From contig JAUKTV010000006.1 in the NCBI GenBank assembly GCA_030549205.1, forward strand, positions 948,501 through 1,012,500: 64,000 nt of DNA. Reading direction: 5' to 3'. This stretch comes from Apiosordaria backusii. Lineage: Eukaryota > Ascomycota > Sordariomycetes > Sordariales > Lasiosphaeriaceae. Position numbers and translations under genes: made by a program. Under the pieces are notes generated by a model. That model saw nothing but the letters and a program-made list of their open reading frames with translations, had not been told where the DNA came from and did not search any database. This document shows, piece by piece, positions 11,074-24,929 of the stretch; the stretch's first letter is position 1; each line of letters opens with the position of its first letter.

Positions 11074-14000
11074 TTAGTAACTATAATTAACTAATCGAAT
11101 TATTAATATACTTAATCGAAATTAAATATTACTATAGTATCTTATTAATATAATATTAATATATTTTCTATAATTGCTTTCTATTTTATAATTATAAAAG
11201 ACTATTTAAAAGCTTCTCTTTAGCTTTTAAAGATTTTCTTCCTTTATAAGTACTTTATAGCTTACTTTCCTTTTAAGGTTAGAACTAACGGAAAACGATA
11301 AGCTTATTTACCTATTCTTTATATAATAAAGGACTTCCAAACTTTAATTCTTTAATATAAGCCTTATATATATTTTATCTTTAAAGTATATAAATTAGCC
11401 TTTCCAATATCTTTAAACGACTTCTATATTTTTTAAAAGTTAAGTAAAAAGCCTAAGCCTGAAGGCTTTTAAGGAAACTAGTTACTGGCTTTTCTTTTAT
11501 AAAATAAAAAAGAATTTCTTTTCTTTAATATATAATATCTATTTAAACTAGGATTTTCTTTAAAAGAGCTTTTAAAGTCTACTACTTTATTTAGAAATCC
11601 GCCGGTCTTTAACCTCTTTTATATTTAAAACCTTTTTTAACTTTACTAGCAATTTATAATATTTTTTTAAAAAGATAGGCCCTTTTTATTTATAAAGGTT
11701 ATAAAAACCTTTTAAATCCTCTCTTCTTTACTAACTAAGGGGTCGAGAAGAATAGATTAGGCCGATTTTAAAGAAAAGCCTTAATATTTAAAAGAAAAGT
11801 TAATAAAAGTAAGATATAAGAAGGTATTAGTAAATAAAAACAGGAATATAAAGGGGATAAAAAATAACTTATTTACTTTACTTATAGCGATAACTTTAAA
11901 AGACCTTAAATTAAGCCTTACTATCTTTTTATAAGATATTAAGATACTTTTTTATAAAATACTTATTAATTTACCAGCTAGCTTAAACCCTATTAAAATT
12001 TTTAAGCTTTTTCCTTCTATAAATATAAAGGGTCCCTTTCTTTTTTTAAAAAAGCCTAATTTACTACTGCTTTTTACTAATACTAATAATACTAAATAAC
12101 CTTTTAAAAGTAGCTATTTTTAATATTATAGAATGCTTAATACTATTATACTTTAAAAGCTTATTTTAGCCAATTAGCTTCTATTAAAGGCTATTATAAA
12201 TAATAAATAATAGAGATTTACCCTATATATACTATTAAACTATTAACTTAATACTATTTATAATATCCTTACTTAGTAATTATAAAGTTTTACTATTTAA
12301 CTATTTAATATTAGCTTTTATAATAAATTTCCTTAAAATATTAACTAGTAGTAGCTTAGTTAAACTATTAATAGAGGTTATTATCCTTTCTATACTACTG
12401 TTAGCTTAATTAATAAGTTAAAAGGATTTAATTAAATAAGTTTGTCTACCTTTAAAGGACGATTTAAATAACGATCTATCTTTAAAAAAAGACGACTATT
12501 TAAAGCTTACTTTATTAACTTATCTTTATAAGGTTTAAAAAAGTAATAAGGATTGGGGTTTTTAGATTATCTTTAATATTTAGAATTCTATAAAATTAGT
12601 AGAATAATAGTAAAAGATAGTATATACTTTTAAGGCCTATTTAACCTTTAAAGCGTTTGATTTTTTATTAAAGTACCTACTATTAGAAAGATAAAATAAT
12701 AAAGAATAGAAATATTAGGATTTAATATAGAACTTATTATTAAAATAGATTAAGATACTATAGTTTATTACTACCTTAACTATAGTAATAGATTAAAACT
12801 GTTTTAATTTTTTAAAGAGATTTATAGTATAAGATATTATAGAAAGAATTATAAAGGATATAAAAGTAAACTACCTTACTATAGATAATAAAGTAATAGT
12901 ATTAAAGGACATTGCTATCTTTATATAAACTATAGCTTAATATCTTTAATTAAAAGTAAAGCTTAAAACTTATAAGAGATTATCTTTCTATTTATTAAGA
13001 TATTAAAAGCTACTTAGCCTTTTATAAAATACCGATAAGTCTTATCGGCTTTAATTAAAATAAGGCTAAATGTTTTTATTAAAGTTTATAGTAATTTTCT
13101 ATAGTAGTAATCTACCTTTATTAAAATAAAAGGCTAATATAAGAACTTTATATCCTATAGAAATGTTACTTTAGTACTTTTAGCTTATATTAAGTATACT
13201 TTTAATAGGCTTAGTATAGGATATATTAAGTACCTTTATTTAATTAACAGTTATTAAAATAATAACTTCTTATATTTAGCTAACTGGAATAAACTTAAAG
13301 AAGCTATATAATCCAAATCTATATAGAACTTTTATAACCTCCTTTTAAGTCTAATATTTAAAAATAAAGCCCTTTAGTTAAAAGTTCTATTAGTCTTACT
13401 GTTTTTAAAAAAGGAACCTATTTTACTTAAATATATAATTAATAACCTATTATTTTTTAAACTCTATCGACAGTTTCTTTTTAATAAAAGAAAGTTTTAA
13501 TATAAGAAATTTAAAACTATAGACTATCCTTTCCTTAAGCCTTAACTTAAAGACTAACCTTTAATAAATAAGCCTGTTATTATTAATAATAAGCATTTAA
13601 TTATTTACTATAATATTTATATATAGGTAAAGTATATATTAACTACTGTTATTTAAAAAAGCTAAGCTATACTTTTTTATACTTAATAGTCTATAATCCT
13701 TTAAGGATTAGTACTAACTTAATTTATTAAACTTAACGTTTATAAAAAAGCCTACTTTAACGGTAAAATAAAAGTATTTAAGATAGTAAATATAGTATTA
13801 AGAAAGTTTAAAACCGATAAAAGATTAGTATATATTAAAATAAAAGGCCTTTAACTTTTCCTTTAAAAGGTAAAAAAAAAAGGAATAGCCGACTAGTTTA
13901 AAAAGAAATATTATTTAATTAAGATATTTAAAATAGTATAAGAGAAACTTATTTATAATATTTAAAAGACCGTTCCTTTTAAGGCTATTCTATTTTTTAA

Positions 14001-14499
14001 AGATTAAGATTAATATAGTAACTTATTCTATTAGTATATACTTAAAGATAAGGCTATAAGGAATATAAAAGTATGGTATTACTTTATAATTAACTGGTTA
14101 AAACGTCGTTAAAGCTATTAAGATTAAATTAAATATAACTGCCTTTAATAGAAATAAATAAGGAATTGCTATAATAATATTTACTTTAAGGATTAACTTT
14201 AAAAGGATTACTGAGAGTTCGATTATAAGGAATTTAACTGCTAAACTAGCCGGCAATTTAAACGTCCTTTAATTATTAAGTAATAAGAAGATAAAAATCT
14301 AAAAGTACAATAAAATTTAAATAAATACTTTAAATATTAAAAGGACTTAAAAATTAATATTATTAATACTAATAAGCCTATAGTTAATTCCTTTAATAAT
14401 AACTTTAAATATAGTAATACCGGTATATTTAAGGACAATAATAATATTTTTAATAATAACCTTAACTTTAATAATAAAAGAAATTAAATCTATTATACT

Positions 14500-17400
14500 T
14501 TTAAAATAAAAGATATTTATATATATTCGGTATTTAAGATATAATTAACCTACCGGTAATACCTTATAATATTTTAAATATTATAAAACTTACCTTATTA
14601 TATAAAGGATTATCTAGTAGTTTTTATTATTAAGAACCTTAATTAAAATATCTTCTATTTAAAAGAAAAAAGTAAGGCTTTTTTATAAAGTATAATCCTT
14701 TAAAAGTTAAGCCTTATTAATACTTTATATATACTTCCTTTTTCTTTTAATTTCGATATATTTAAGTCTATCTTCTATAACGCTTTTATTTAAATAAAGG
14801 TACTTATTTTATTAATTTTAAATAGTAAAATAGAATAAATCTATATTAATATAGAAACTAAAAGATATATTATTATTAAAAGACTATTAAAATAGATTTT
14901 AAATATTAAATGGATATTTAATAAACCTTTTAAGCTTTAAAGTATTAAGTAAAGGCTATAACGAACTTTTAATTAAATAGAGTTTTAAATTTACCTATAT
15001 AGTAAAGACTGTAAAAGATAAAAAGCAATGTCTTCTATTTTAATTATAGTAAATATAGTTAAATCTTTAAAAGTTAAAATCCTATTTAGCTAATCCTTTT
15101 TATAAAATTACTAAATAGACCTTTTCTTATTTTAAGGCTATATAGAAGTTAAAGGATATTAAGGTTTGAAAGTACTATATTTTATTAAATAGAAAAGAAT
15201 TAAAAAAAGAAAGGACCAGTTTAATATTAAAGCTATAAAACTAAATACTATTTAATTAAATAAAAAGAAATATTTTATAGTTAAGTACTTAAGTTTAAAG
15301 AAGGATTGTATTTATTTATTTTTAAAATTAATAAAAATATATAATGCTTTTTAATATAAAAACTGCTATATCCTATATTACAATACCTTTAAAAAGTCTA
15401 TTAAAATCTATATATTTTAAAGGATAGGGACTTTATATACCATTATCTTTAAAAATATTATTAAAATATTAAAAGGATAGTCCTATATAAGAAATTACTT
15501 TATTAAATACTACTTTAATATAAAAAGGAACTAAAGATATTTATCCTCTTTATTTTAATTAAAAGACTTTTTAAACTTTCTAAAAGAAGAAATAGTAGAA
15601 GAAATTTAAGATAAAAATAGAAAAGAACTTTTTAATTTAGAATTTAAGCTTAACTTACTATAAAAGGAGTTATTAAAAAATCCTTTTAATTTATTAAATA
15701 ATAAAAATAAAAAAAGAAGGGAGAATTTAAAACTATAATCTATTTTAAAAATCATTAAGGATAAAAAGGTCTTTAAGTATAAGCTTAAAAACAGAGTATA
15801 TATTTATAAAGATAGCTCCTTTTTTATAAATAGGCTTAAAAAGTTGGTTTATAACTTTCTTATTATTTAAGAAGATTAAAGACCGATCGATCTTTTCCTT
15901 AAATACTATATAAAGATTTAATTTATTAATAATTAGTATAAATATAAGATGGCTTTTAAACTATATTACTTTAGTTTTAAAGATTATAATATAATAAATA
16001 AGTTATTTAATAGACTATACCGTTAAGGTTTTATATTTACTATTACTTTCCTAACTATTTTTAAAGCTTCGGTCTTTATAGTTTATCGAATTATAAAAGG
16101 TAAAGTAAAGAGCTATTTAATTATTAACCTTTATATAATTAATTAAATTATAATATTAGACTTTTATTTATTACCTTTTATTTATACTATTATAGAGAAA
16201 TTATAAGAAAAGGCTTAAATTATAGCAGTTAATACTATTAAATTCTTTTATTAATTTCTAATTGTAAAAGAAAATAAGCTAAAATTTACTATTATTTTAA
16301 AATATAAAGTAGAAACTATAAAGGTAGCTTTTATAGGTTTTTATAACTTCCTTTTATATATTTAATAGTAAATAGACTACTTTATTAAATAAACAGAACT
16401 TACCTATTACTATACTATATATATTAATAATATTATTATCTTTTTAAATAACGATAAAGACTATTTTAAGTATATTTAATAAGTCTTTAAAATATTTAAA
16501 AAGATTAAACTAGGATTGTTTTTTAAAAAGTTCTTTTTAAAATACCTTTCTATTTATTTCTTTAGATTTAAAGTAAATAAGAAAGGAATCTTTATTACCG
16601 ATAAAAGAACTAAGGCTATTTAAAATATTAAATTCCCTATTATACTTTAAGATTTTAAGATATTTATTAAAAAGACCGGATTCCTTTATTATTTAATAAA
16701 AGAATATACTATAAAAATAGATCCTTTATAGTAATAAAAGACAGAACTTTTAAAGGCTATTAAGACAGACGACAGTATATAGATCTTTAAAGTATAGAAA
16801 AAAGGTATTATAAAAAAGCTTATATTTAAATTTACTAATAAAAAGGTAAAATCTTTTAAAGATATTAAGGCTGTCTTTTATTTTAAAACCGCTATTATCT
16901 ACTTTAATTTAATTAAAAGACTGTATATTTTTACTGATATAAATAAGGATAGTTTTAAAATAGTTGTTTTCTATTTTAAAGAAGGATCTATATAAAATAA
17001 AGTATCTTCTTTTAACTTAATAGATATTTAACTAGTAATATATCTTAATAAGTATATTAGTATAGTTAAAAAAAATTACTAACTAATAGAATTTAAAATA
17101 ACTATTATAATTTAAATATTAAAGAAGCTTTACTTTATATTAATATCTTTAAATTACTTTATTATTATTATTATTAATTACATTGCCTTTAAAGGTTTTA
17201 TTATTAATACTAATATATATATTATAGATAGTATATAAATAAACTAATAATTATTAATAGTTTATTTTTATTTATTTTAATATCGATTTAAAGTACAGTA
17301 TATTTTAAGAAAAACTAATATAGTTACCGATAGCCTTAATTGCCTTTTTAGACTTATTTTAAAATACTTTAAAGTATTTACTTTTAATAAAATCTATATT

Positions 17401-19060
17401 ATCGGCTTTATAAATAAGCTAAAAGATAATAGGATCTTATAATAATATACTTAACTTTATAACTATTTATTTTATAAAGGTTTTATATTAAAGAACTGTT
17501 TTTTCCATTTTTTTAAAGAGTTTACGATTAAATTAAGAAAAGGATATTAATAGGACCTTTACTTTAAGCCTATTGTAAATAAGATCTTTAAAAAAAAGTT
17601 TAAAGAACTTTATAACTACTATTTAATAAATAGGCTTCTTTACCTTTAAAGACTAAGGACGTTTTAATAACTTTATATACTTAGTAATTATATAAAAGAT
17701 ATCCTTAAGTACTATTATAACTATAACTTTTACTTTAGAATCTTCTGGACTTAGTATTAAATTTAAAGAGCCTTCTTTATTTATAATCTTAAAAAGAAAA
17801 TTATAGATTATATTTAATAGTATTTTAAATATTAAATAAACTAGATCGACCAATAAAGGCTTATTAAAGAACTTTAGCCTATTACTTTCTTTTTAATCTC
17901 TTTTTATACTATTATATTTAATATTATTACCGGCTTTTTTCTATACCTTAATAAAAACTTACCTTATTAAGTTATTAAATATTTAATATTTAATACTTTT
18001 TTATAATAACTTATAAATTTTTTAAAAAAAGACTAATAATCTTTAAAGTAAATTCTTATATTATTAAAATTTAAAGAAAGATCCTTCTTTAATATTTACT
18101 TATTTATAAATAAAGAGTTCCCTTTATAATTATTAGTAATAAAGACCTTTAGTAAATAAAAGACTTTTAAAAAGGAATTTAAAAACAATTAAGAATAAAA
18201 CTTTTTATATTTACTATATATTATCTTTAAATTAATAGATTATTAAAAGATATAATTAAATAGTTGAAATTATTTTCCGATTTTAAGTATAGAAATACTT
18301 TAAAGAAAATTAAACAGAAGCTATCCTTTATTTATAAGCCTTATTAAATAACTAGTACTTTAAAATAATTAAATATTCTTTAAATAAATTGGTTATTAAA
18401 AGGAAGATATATCTTTTCTTTTTAAAGATAGATAGTATTTTTAAAGAACCTTAACTTCTTTAAAATATTTTTAAGTATAATATAAAGATAGTTATAAAGA
18501 AATCTATTAAGTATATAAAAGAACGATATAATAAGTATTATTAATAAAAAGAATTTACTATTAATAATTAAATAATAATTAAGTTCTATTAAAGATACTT
18601 TATCTTTATAGAATATAGTTAAAAGTTAGTTCTATAATATAAAGGATCCTTTAAAATTAAAAAAAAGCGCTTACTATTAATATATAAATTTAAGCTTCTT
18701 TTAAATGCTAAAATCTATTTAATTATATTTATTATATTTTTTAAAAAGGTAAATATTTTTTAAAAAGACCTTTATTAATAGGCACTTTTAAAAGCTACTT
18801 TAGCAATTATTAAAGACGATAACCAATATTTCGATCTTTATATAATATATAAAGTCGAAAGGATTGTATTATATAAAGATTGAAAGGGAAGAAAATAAAT
18901 ATATCGAATATATTAAGTTAAATACTTTATTATATATAATATAAAGTTAAATAAAGAAGAATTGGAAGAAATAGTCCTTAAGTTTATTTAAAAGTATAAA
19001 GCTAGGATTAGGAAGAAAGAGAAGTTAGTTAATAATTAAAGAAAGAAGTTAAAGGCATTT
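14500..19060 (+). pseudogene. Gypsy pol polyprotein, RIP-inactivated
   Basis: In plus-strand translation the reverse transcriptase catalytic box reads YINNIIIFLNND at about 16420-16455 (family Y-x-DD-I-x-x-FS), followed by FKVNKKGI and FIKKTGFLYYLIKEYT (16660-16715), a conserved connection region. RNase H is suggested by LYIFTDINKDSF at about 16918-16960. The integrase core is suggested by IIFNIITGF (family DFITGLP) at about 17905-17945. A lysine- and arginine-rich segment at about 18820-19010 resembles a chromodomain-like tail, but weakly. All catalytic Asp pairs seen are changed to Asn, and stops are frequent and of TAA/TAG type. Frame boundaries cannot be set exactly. Confidence 0.7.
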
Positions 19061-20040
19061 CCCCTTACTTTATTACCTTAAAGAAAAGGTTAGCCTTTAA
19101 AAGCTTAAAAAAACTGATTTACTAATTTAATATATCCTTATAATAAATCTAACCTTATATAAAAAGTAGTTTAAAGAAAACTTTAGGTAATAATTATTAT
19201 TTATTTATAAACAGTATTTATCGGTTTTTTTTTAAAAAAGATAAAGGTAAGTAAAAAAAGGCTATATTAGTAAGGATATTAGTAGAAATACTTTTTTAAA
19301 GCTAGAAGTTAAAAGGAAAATTAAGCTTTTATTTTACTTTAAGTATCTACCTTTCCTTTACTTATATTACTTTCTTTTATAAAGCTCTTTTTATAATAGT
19401 CTATCTTTTTTTAAAGAAAGAAGTATTAAAGAGCTATAGCCTTACTTTAGTTAAAGGAAGGACGGTATTATAGAAGTATTTTTATAATTAAATTAAGTAT
19501 TTACTTTAATTATTAAAAGAAAGTACTTAGACCTTTTTTATTTAATAAAGTACTTACTATTAATTAAATATTTAATTAACTGACTTAGACTTTATAAAAG
19601 TTAAAGATTAAAACTAAAGTTACTAAGTACCTTTTTTAATTAAAAGGAACTTATTTAAACTTTCGGATAATATATACCTTTATCGGCTATATTAGCCTTA
19701 CTTTATTTCTATACTTTACTATAGTTAAAGGTAATTGCCAATTAAAGTAGGTAGGTACTTTAAAAGTCTACTTTAAAGCTTTACTTTAGCTTATAATAGC
19801 TAATTAAAAGTAAAGCTTAAGCCTCTCTTTATAATTATAAAAAACCTTTACTTTTTTAATAAAGGCTTCCTTTCTTTTTTAAATAATTAATAAGCTAACT
19901 TTTAAGCCTAATTGTTATTTCTATTGCCTTACTTTTATTATCCTACCCTTTTTTTTACTATATCTTCTTTTACTTTTCTTTTTTATTAATTAACCTTATA
20001 ATTAACTGTTATATTTTAACTTTCTTTAGACTTATCTTTT

Positions 20041-21680
20041 AAATTTTTATACTTACAATAATCTTTAAACCTTTATTTAAACTTTTTAATAAGTAAAATA
20101 AGTAGGCTTATTTTTTATAACTTTACTTTTAAATTTAATAACTTTTCTTTTAATTTACCTTATACTATAAGTATTTTTAAAAAAAGTATTAGCGTTTTCT
20201 ATTATTTAGATTATTATATTTAAAGTAACCTTCTCTTTAAATATTATAAAGGAAAAGCCTTTAAAACTGTTTAATAGGATTTACTTATTTACTTTATAGT
20301 TAAAGAAATAGTTAAAAACAATATAAAGGTAAATTTTAACTCTATTATTTATTAATACTTTCTTTACTTTCTTACTTATTATTATACTATTAAAAAAGCT
20401 TTTACTAAGGTCCTTTTATTTTATAATCCAGTCTTTTTTACTAACTTTATAAGTAAAGATATTTATAATGCCTTTATTAGTAAAGAACTATACTATCTTA
20501 AGGTATATAATTACGGAAAGTTTATTAAATAGGTATATAATTCTTTTTTTAATAAAGTCTTTCTTTCTATTAAGTTTTAGCTAAACCTTTTTATTAAAGA
20601 AGATAAGTGGTACTTTTTTAAAAGCTTTTTAATAAAGGAAGGTTAAAATTAAAGCATTTAAATAGAAAATTTCTATATTAAGTTCTTTATTAGTAATGTC
20701 TTTATTACTTATAATTTTATTAAAAGTCTTAACTTATATACTATCTTTTAATAGAAGTAGTTTAAAGAAATTAAAGGATAGTTAATTTAGGATTTAATAA
20801 AGAAGCCGATTATTAAAAAAGAAGTTTAATATAGTCCTTTTTACTTTTAATTAAAAGCTAAGTTCCTTTATTAAACTATTATTATTAAAGATATTATAAA
20901 GGACAATTTTTAAAATATCGGCTTACAGTTAATTAATTACTATATAAAGACTAGCCTCTTTACTATCCTTACTATTTAAAAGAAACTTTACTATTAAAAG
21001 TCCTCCTTTTATTATAATAATAGCCTTATAGATATTATCTATAATAAAGAAGTTACTATAAAGGTATATACTATATTTTATAGTTATTTAAAAAAAAGGA
21101 AGCCTTTTAATAATAATAAAAAGGCTTTTTATTAATTCTATAATATATAAATGGCTTTTTTAAAGATCGGTATATTCTTTAAGAACTTTAAGAAATCTAA
21201 TATTAAGCTTTACTAAATAGTTAAAATTAAAAGGTTTAAAAAAGGTATACTTTTTCTTTTAAAAATAATAAATAATCTTTAATTTAAATAGTAAATAAAT
21301 TAGAATTTTATAAAGAACGTTAAGGCTAAATATATCTTTTATTATAAAGCCGGCCTTTCTATTGATATTTCTATTATATTAGTTTTTAAATATAACTTAC
21401 CTATTATTATAAATTAAGAAAGTATTGTCTATTACTTTATTACTTTATTATATTATAAGAACTTTCTTTTTTTAAACTTTCTAGGTTAGTCCTTCTTTTA
21501 TATTTTTATTTTTAATAAAAAAGGTATTATTATTAAAATATAGAAAGTAAGATTATTATATACTTAGGAAAAGAATATTAATAGCTTTACTAATTTATAT
21601 TAATTAGTTAGCTTTAAAGATCTTTATATTATTATTATAGACATTTTTACTTATAATTAATATAAATATAACTATAAAGG
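20041..21680 (+). pseudogene. Possible extra 3' frame of the gypsy element, unidentified
   Basis: Between pol and the 3' LTR, frame 1 of the plus strand reads for about 545 codons with only TAA and TAG stops (roughly 30), at a density below what this base composition gives by chance. Long stretches look protein-like, such as GKAFKTV, EDKWYFFKSFLIKEG and IKVYTIFYSYLKKRKPF. No family is recognisable after RIP. It could be an extra structural or captured gene of the element, or an artefact of low-complexity AT-rich DNA; parts of the opposite strand upstream (19.0-19.7 kb) look equally open. Confidence 0.3.
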
Positions 21681-21917
21681 AAATTACAGTTAAAGATAAA
21701 GTAACGGAGGTAATTAGTATTATATATTTAAATGTTTTTAAAGAGAAGATAATAGATTAAAATAATTATAGAGGATATAAAATACTAGTTAGGTTTTAAA
21801 ACGGAGTTTTACATTATTTTTATTTAAAAGGAAATAATATAGGATTTTAAAGAAAAGAATAATAAAAGAAGTAATAATTTCTTAAAGGATTAGAAAGCTT
21901 TCTTTTATACTAAATAT

Positions 21918-22613
21918 TATTATAAGATTTTATACTTTTATAGAACTTACTTAATATTATAATCTACTTTATATAATTTTTTAAAAGGATCTATAATTTA
22001 AAAGCTTTTAAAGAAAGCTTTTTATTTTATTCTTACCTTTTATTATAAGTTATATTCTATATACGATATAATTATTGTATTTTTATTTCTTTTTTTATTC
22101 TTTTCTTCTTTTCTATATATAAATATATTTAGTAACCTTCTTAGCTTTAATTTCCTATAGTAAATCTAACCTTAAAAGATACCTTTATATCCTTTTTTAT
22201 AAGGAAAACTCTTATTAAGCTTTTTATTTATATATTTTTTATATTAACTATAAAAGCCTATATAAAGAATCTTTTTAAAAAGGCTTTTTAAGAATTTCCT
22301 TTAGACTTTCCTATAAACCTTCCTATAGAACCTTCTTTAAAGCTTTCTTTAGAACCTTCTTTAAAACCTTCTTTTAAAAACCTTCTTAAAGAACCTTTAT
22401 TAAAACCTTCTTTAAAATCTTTTTTAAAAACCTTTATTAAAACCTCCTTTAAAACCTCCTTAAAAAGCCTTCTTTAGAACCTTCTTTAAAACCTTCTCTA
22501 GAATCTCCTCTAAAACCTCCTTCGGAATCTCCCTAGGAACTTTCCTTAGGAACTTCCTTTAAGAGCCTTCTCGGAAACCTTCCATTCAAACTTCCTACCG
22601 GAAGGTCATAACA
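21918..22613 (+). repeat. 3' LTR of the 12.2-kb gypsy element
   Basis: 696 bp, partner of 10378-11073. The last 120 bases are the least mutated part of the whole element and show the original sequence style (CCTTCGGAATCTCCCTAGG). The internal CCTTCTTTAAAACC-type repeats span about 22290-22590. Confidence 0.9.
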
Positions 22614-22789
22614 CTTAATATATTAAAGTACCTATATTTTTAACGCTGGTTATATTTTCGATTTCTATTTTCTATCAGCGCTTATATACCTTAGATTCAT
22701 TAGAAGGTTAAGGGGTATAAATATAAAAATAGGAAGAGAAATCTTCCTCAGTTTTTAACAGTATATCTTCCAGAATCAGCATTGGATTT

Positions 22790-23429
22790 CCCTCGAAATA
22801 AGACTCTGGATGTTCAATTTTAGCGCATATGCAAGCTAAATCCAACGCAATACCAAATCCATCACTTTCGTCAATATTCTTAAGCAAGCCGACCTCCAGA
22901 TCCGTATAAAAGAAGACGCAGCCAAGACTGCCGACGCTGCCAATCTAGGCATCCAGACAACCTTCGATATCTCTCAAACATCCATCAACACAATGATGTA
23001 GCACTTGGCTGATCAAATCACCATCGAAGCCATGACCCCCGCCATCAAGGACTCTACTAACCTCACCGAAACTTTCGAAAAGCTGCCCAGCAGCTCTCCT
23101 TTCGATTGCGCGAGTACAACAGCAGTTTGGTGACAGGAGTAGCGGAGAAGATGGAAATTTTCGTGCGAGTGAAGTGGATGTTTGGGATATTCCCCGTCGC
23201 CATCTTTATCTTTAGTCTGGTGTTCTCCCTTCGCTCTGCATTCGAGTCTCACAGGCTGGGACTGGGTGCGCTGAAGACGGATTTGCTGGCTGTGCTGCTG
23301 CATGGTTTGGATCACGATACCAAAGGTTTGATGAGAGAAATGAAGAGGCAGGGACAAAGTCCGGATGACATCTATGTCAGGTTGAAGGATGGAGTTGGGG
23401 GGCCGCATTTGAGGGTGGAGTCGGTATAA
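22790..23429 (+). pseudogene. C-terminal remnant of a fungal membrane protein (DUF3176-like), frameshifted
   Basis: Two overlapping frames together look like the end of one membrane protein. Frame 1 (about 22861-23090) gives ITFVNILKQADLQIR through NLTETFEKL. A one-base shift near 23085 moves the text to the frame ending at 23429, which gives AAQQLSFRLREYNSSLV, then VRVKWMFGIFPVAIFIFSLVF (one transmembrane helix), then ALKTDLLAVLLHGLD. The order of a sequence like LRE.NSS, a single C-terminal helix and a K.D.LAVL.HGLD motif is typical of fungal DUF3176-type membrane proteins of unknown function. Additional stops (TAG at 22999, TAA near 22837) confirm decay. It lies immediately right of the AT-rich transposon block. 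Family assignment is tentative. Confidence 0.45.
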
Positions 23430-23578
23430 GGCGAGCACAGGTTGGCGTAAATTCTATCTAGGACCGGCTTAAAAGGCCAAAGGCACACGATTCGTTTCTC
23501 TTCTTCCATTCACAAACTTTTTCCCCCACAGCCACACCGAATTTAGACACTCTTGCCTTACCCATCACCAACCACGAG

Positions 23579-24847
23579 ATGTCGTCAAGCAATCGCAATG
23601 ATTTTCCTTACAAAGAGGGTACCACGCTTGAAATCCATCGCCATCGACCTCGCAAACCATTCGGCATCGTGAATTGGATTCGATATGATCTCGATCTCGA
23701 GCGCGAGTGGAACGCATATTGCCGGGACCCTGAATACTGGCATGATCACCGCGTTGACTTCGCCCTGAGATATCCTCCCATCACGGGACACAAACTCAAA
23801 AACCCAGGAACCCGCATTTTCAAGATTACTCGGGTCGTTCAGACTGAGGAAGACACGGATGGTCCAATGCTGATTGAAGGATATATCGACTCGCCAGATG
23901 GGACAAAGAAAGAGTTGTGGGCCAGGGTCTACGATGGCGTCTTCTATTCTCTGGACCTTCACCTGGGCGACCCTGCTCTTGATGTAGACTACCCGGATTT
24001 CATGACGAAGGCGGATATCCATTACTCGACGGAGTTTTGGGCGTATGAGCAGATTCACCACGCTGAACTCCCGGGCTCTGTCACCCTAGACTTCTACGGG
24101 GGATGGACCTTTTCTCTGGAGACCGGGAACCCCAAATACCCACGCCGGAATGTCCGCATGATTCTGCTAGAGAAGAGTGCGAACGCTCGCACAATGGAGG
24201 AAGTTATCAAGGAGGCGACCACAAGCGAAAAATGCCCGCCCGAGGATTTCTCCGAGTACGACCAGTTCGAAGACCGTCTGCCTTCAGTCGAGCATCGCCT
24301 CAAAGCTCTGAAAAGCATGCTGGAGGCTTACAACCTCATCTGGTGGTATGCTGAGGTTGATTTGACACCCATCGGCCCTGAAAATGTGCTCATCAGGAAC
24401 GACAATTCAGTGGCGCTGATTGACTTCAGCACCGCAATCGTCTACCGCTATGCGAAAATAGATAACCCGGCCGACGAGCACCTAAAACGAAAGCTGAACT
24501 CACCAGAGCGCTGCCCGCATCCTGTTCTCCGCCATTGGCCGTTTGGTGCCTGGGTCGGTCCCAACCACTACTTGTTGGTCAATGGGCACTTCCCTGATTA
24601 CCGAAATGAAGATGTGGAGGTAAAGAGCGAGTGGTGGCAATGGGTTCCTGAAGAGTGGTTGGAAGATCCGGAGGCAGCTGCCGCGTGGTTATTGGAGGCT
24701 TTCATGTTTCGTTCCGTTGATTTAACCAGGTTCAGCCCACTGCCAGATGAATTTCTCAACGACCCAAGCCACGAGCAGAGAAGTCCAAAAGTACTGGACC
24801 TACTGGAACAGCTTGGACGCAAGACTAGAGATGTCTTGACGCCATGA
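23579..24847 (+). CDS. Protein-kinase-like fold protein (possible pseudokinase)
   Basis: Intact single-exon gene of 422 residues starting ATG TCG TCA at 23579. The C-terminal half has the layout of a protein-kinase-like fold as found in large fungal expansions of uncharacterised kinases. A hinge-like RMILLEKS lies at residues 193-200, a catalytic-loop-like DLTPIGPENVLI at 261-272, and a metal-binding-like IDFS at 281-284 (DFG with Ser for Gly). D261, N269 and D282 are kept, but the usual H-x-D is V-D and no clear VAIK lysine is evident, so activity is doubtful. The N-terminal 140 residues are unassigned and acidic or aromatic. Codon use is GC-rich and unlike the RIP-affected DNA to the left. 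No signal peptide or membrane segment is seen. Confidence 0.7.
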   Translation: MSSSNRNDFPYKEGTTLEIHRHRPRKPFGIVNWIRYDLDLEREWNAYCRDPEYWHDHRVDFALRYPPITGHKLKNPGTRIFKITRVVQTEEDTDGPMLIEGYIDSPDGTKKELWARVYDGVFYSLDLHLGDPALDVDYPDFMTKADIHYSTEFWAYEQIHHAELPGSVTLDFYGGWTFSLETGNPKYPRRNVRMILLEKSANARTMEEVIKEATTSEKCPPEDFSEYDQFEDRLPSVEHRLKALKSMLEAYNLIWWYAEVDLTPIGPENVLIRNDNSVALIDFSTAIVYRYAKIDNPADEHLKRKLNSPERCPHPVLRHWPFGAWVGPNHYLLVNGHFPDYRNEDVEVKSEWWQWVPEEWLEDPEAAAAWLLEAFMFRSVDLTRFSPLPDEFLNDPSHEQRSPKVLDLLEQLGRKTRDVLTP

Positions 24848-24929
24848 CCAAAGAAATTGGGACCACAATTCAGCAATTCCACAATTCAACACCTAGTAAC
24901 TATGCAAATAATACCTTTTGAGATCTAAA

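Larger units (their letters stand above)
10378..22613 (+). mobile_element. Ty3/gypsy LTR retrotransposon, 12.2 kb, dead (heavy RIP)
   Basis: Two LTRs of exactly 696 bp (10378-11073 and 21918-22613) flank 10.8 kb of extremely AT-rich DNA. A perfect 5-bp target-site duplication, CTTAA, lies at 10373-10377 and 22614-22618. The LTR begins TATTATAAG (a RIP-altered TG start) and its outer copy ends GGTCATAACA. Plus-strand translation of the interior recovers reverse transcriptase, RNase H and integrase of Ty3/gypsy type in that order. There is also about 2.8 kb of further sequence between the end of pol and the 3' LTR, unusually much for this class, with a possible extra frame at 20041-21680. In-frame stops are dense. 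I did not identify a primer-binding site with confidence. Confidence 0.9.

Noticed and set aside
17653..17853. Short AT-rich minus-strand frame inside the gypsy element
   Set aside because: Antisense shadow of the RIP-decayed pol region.
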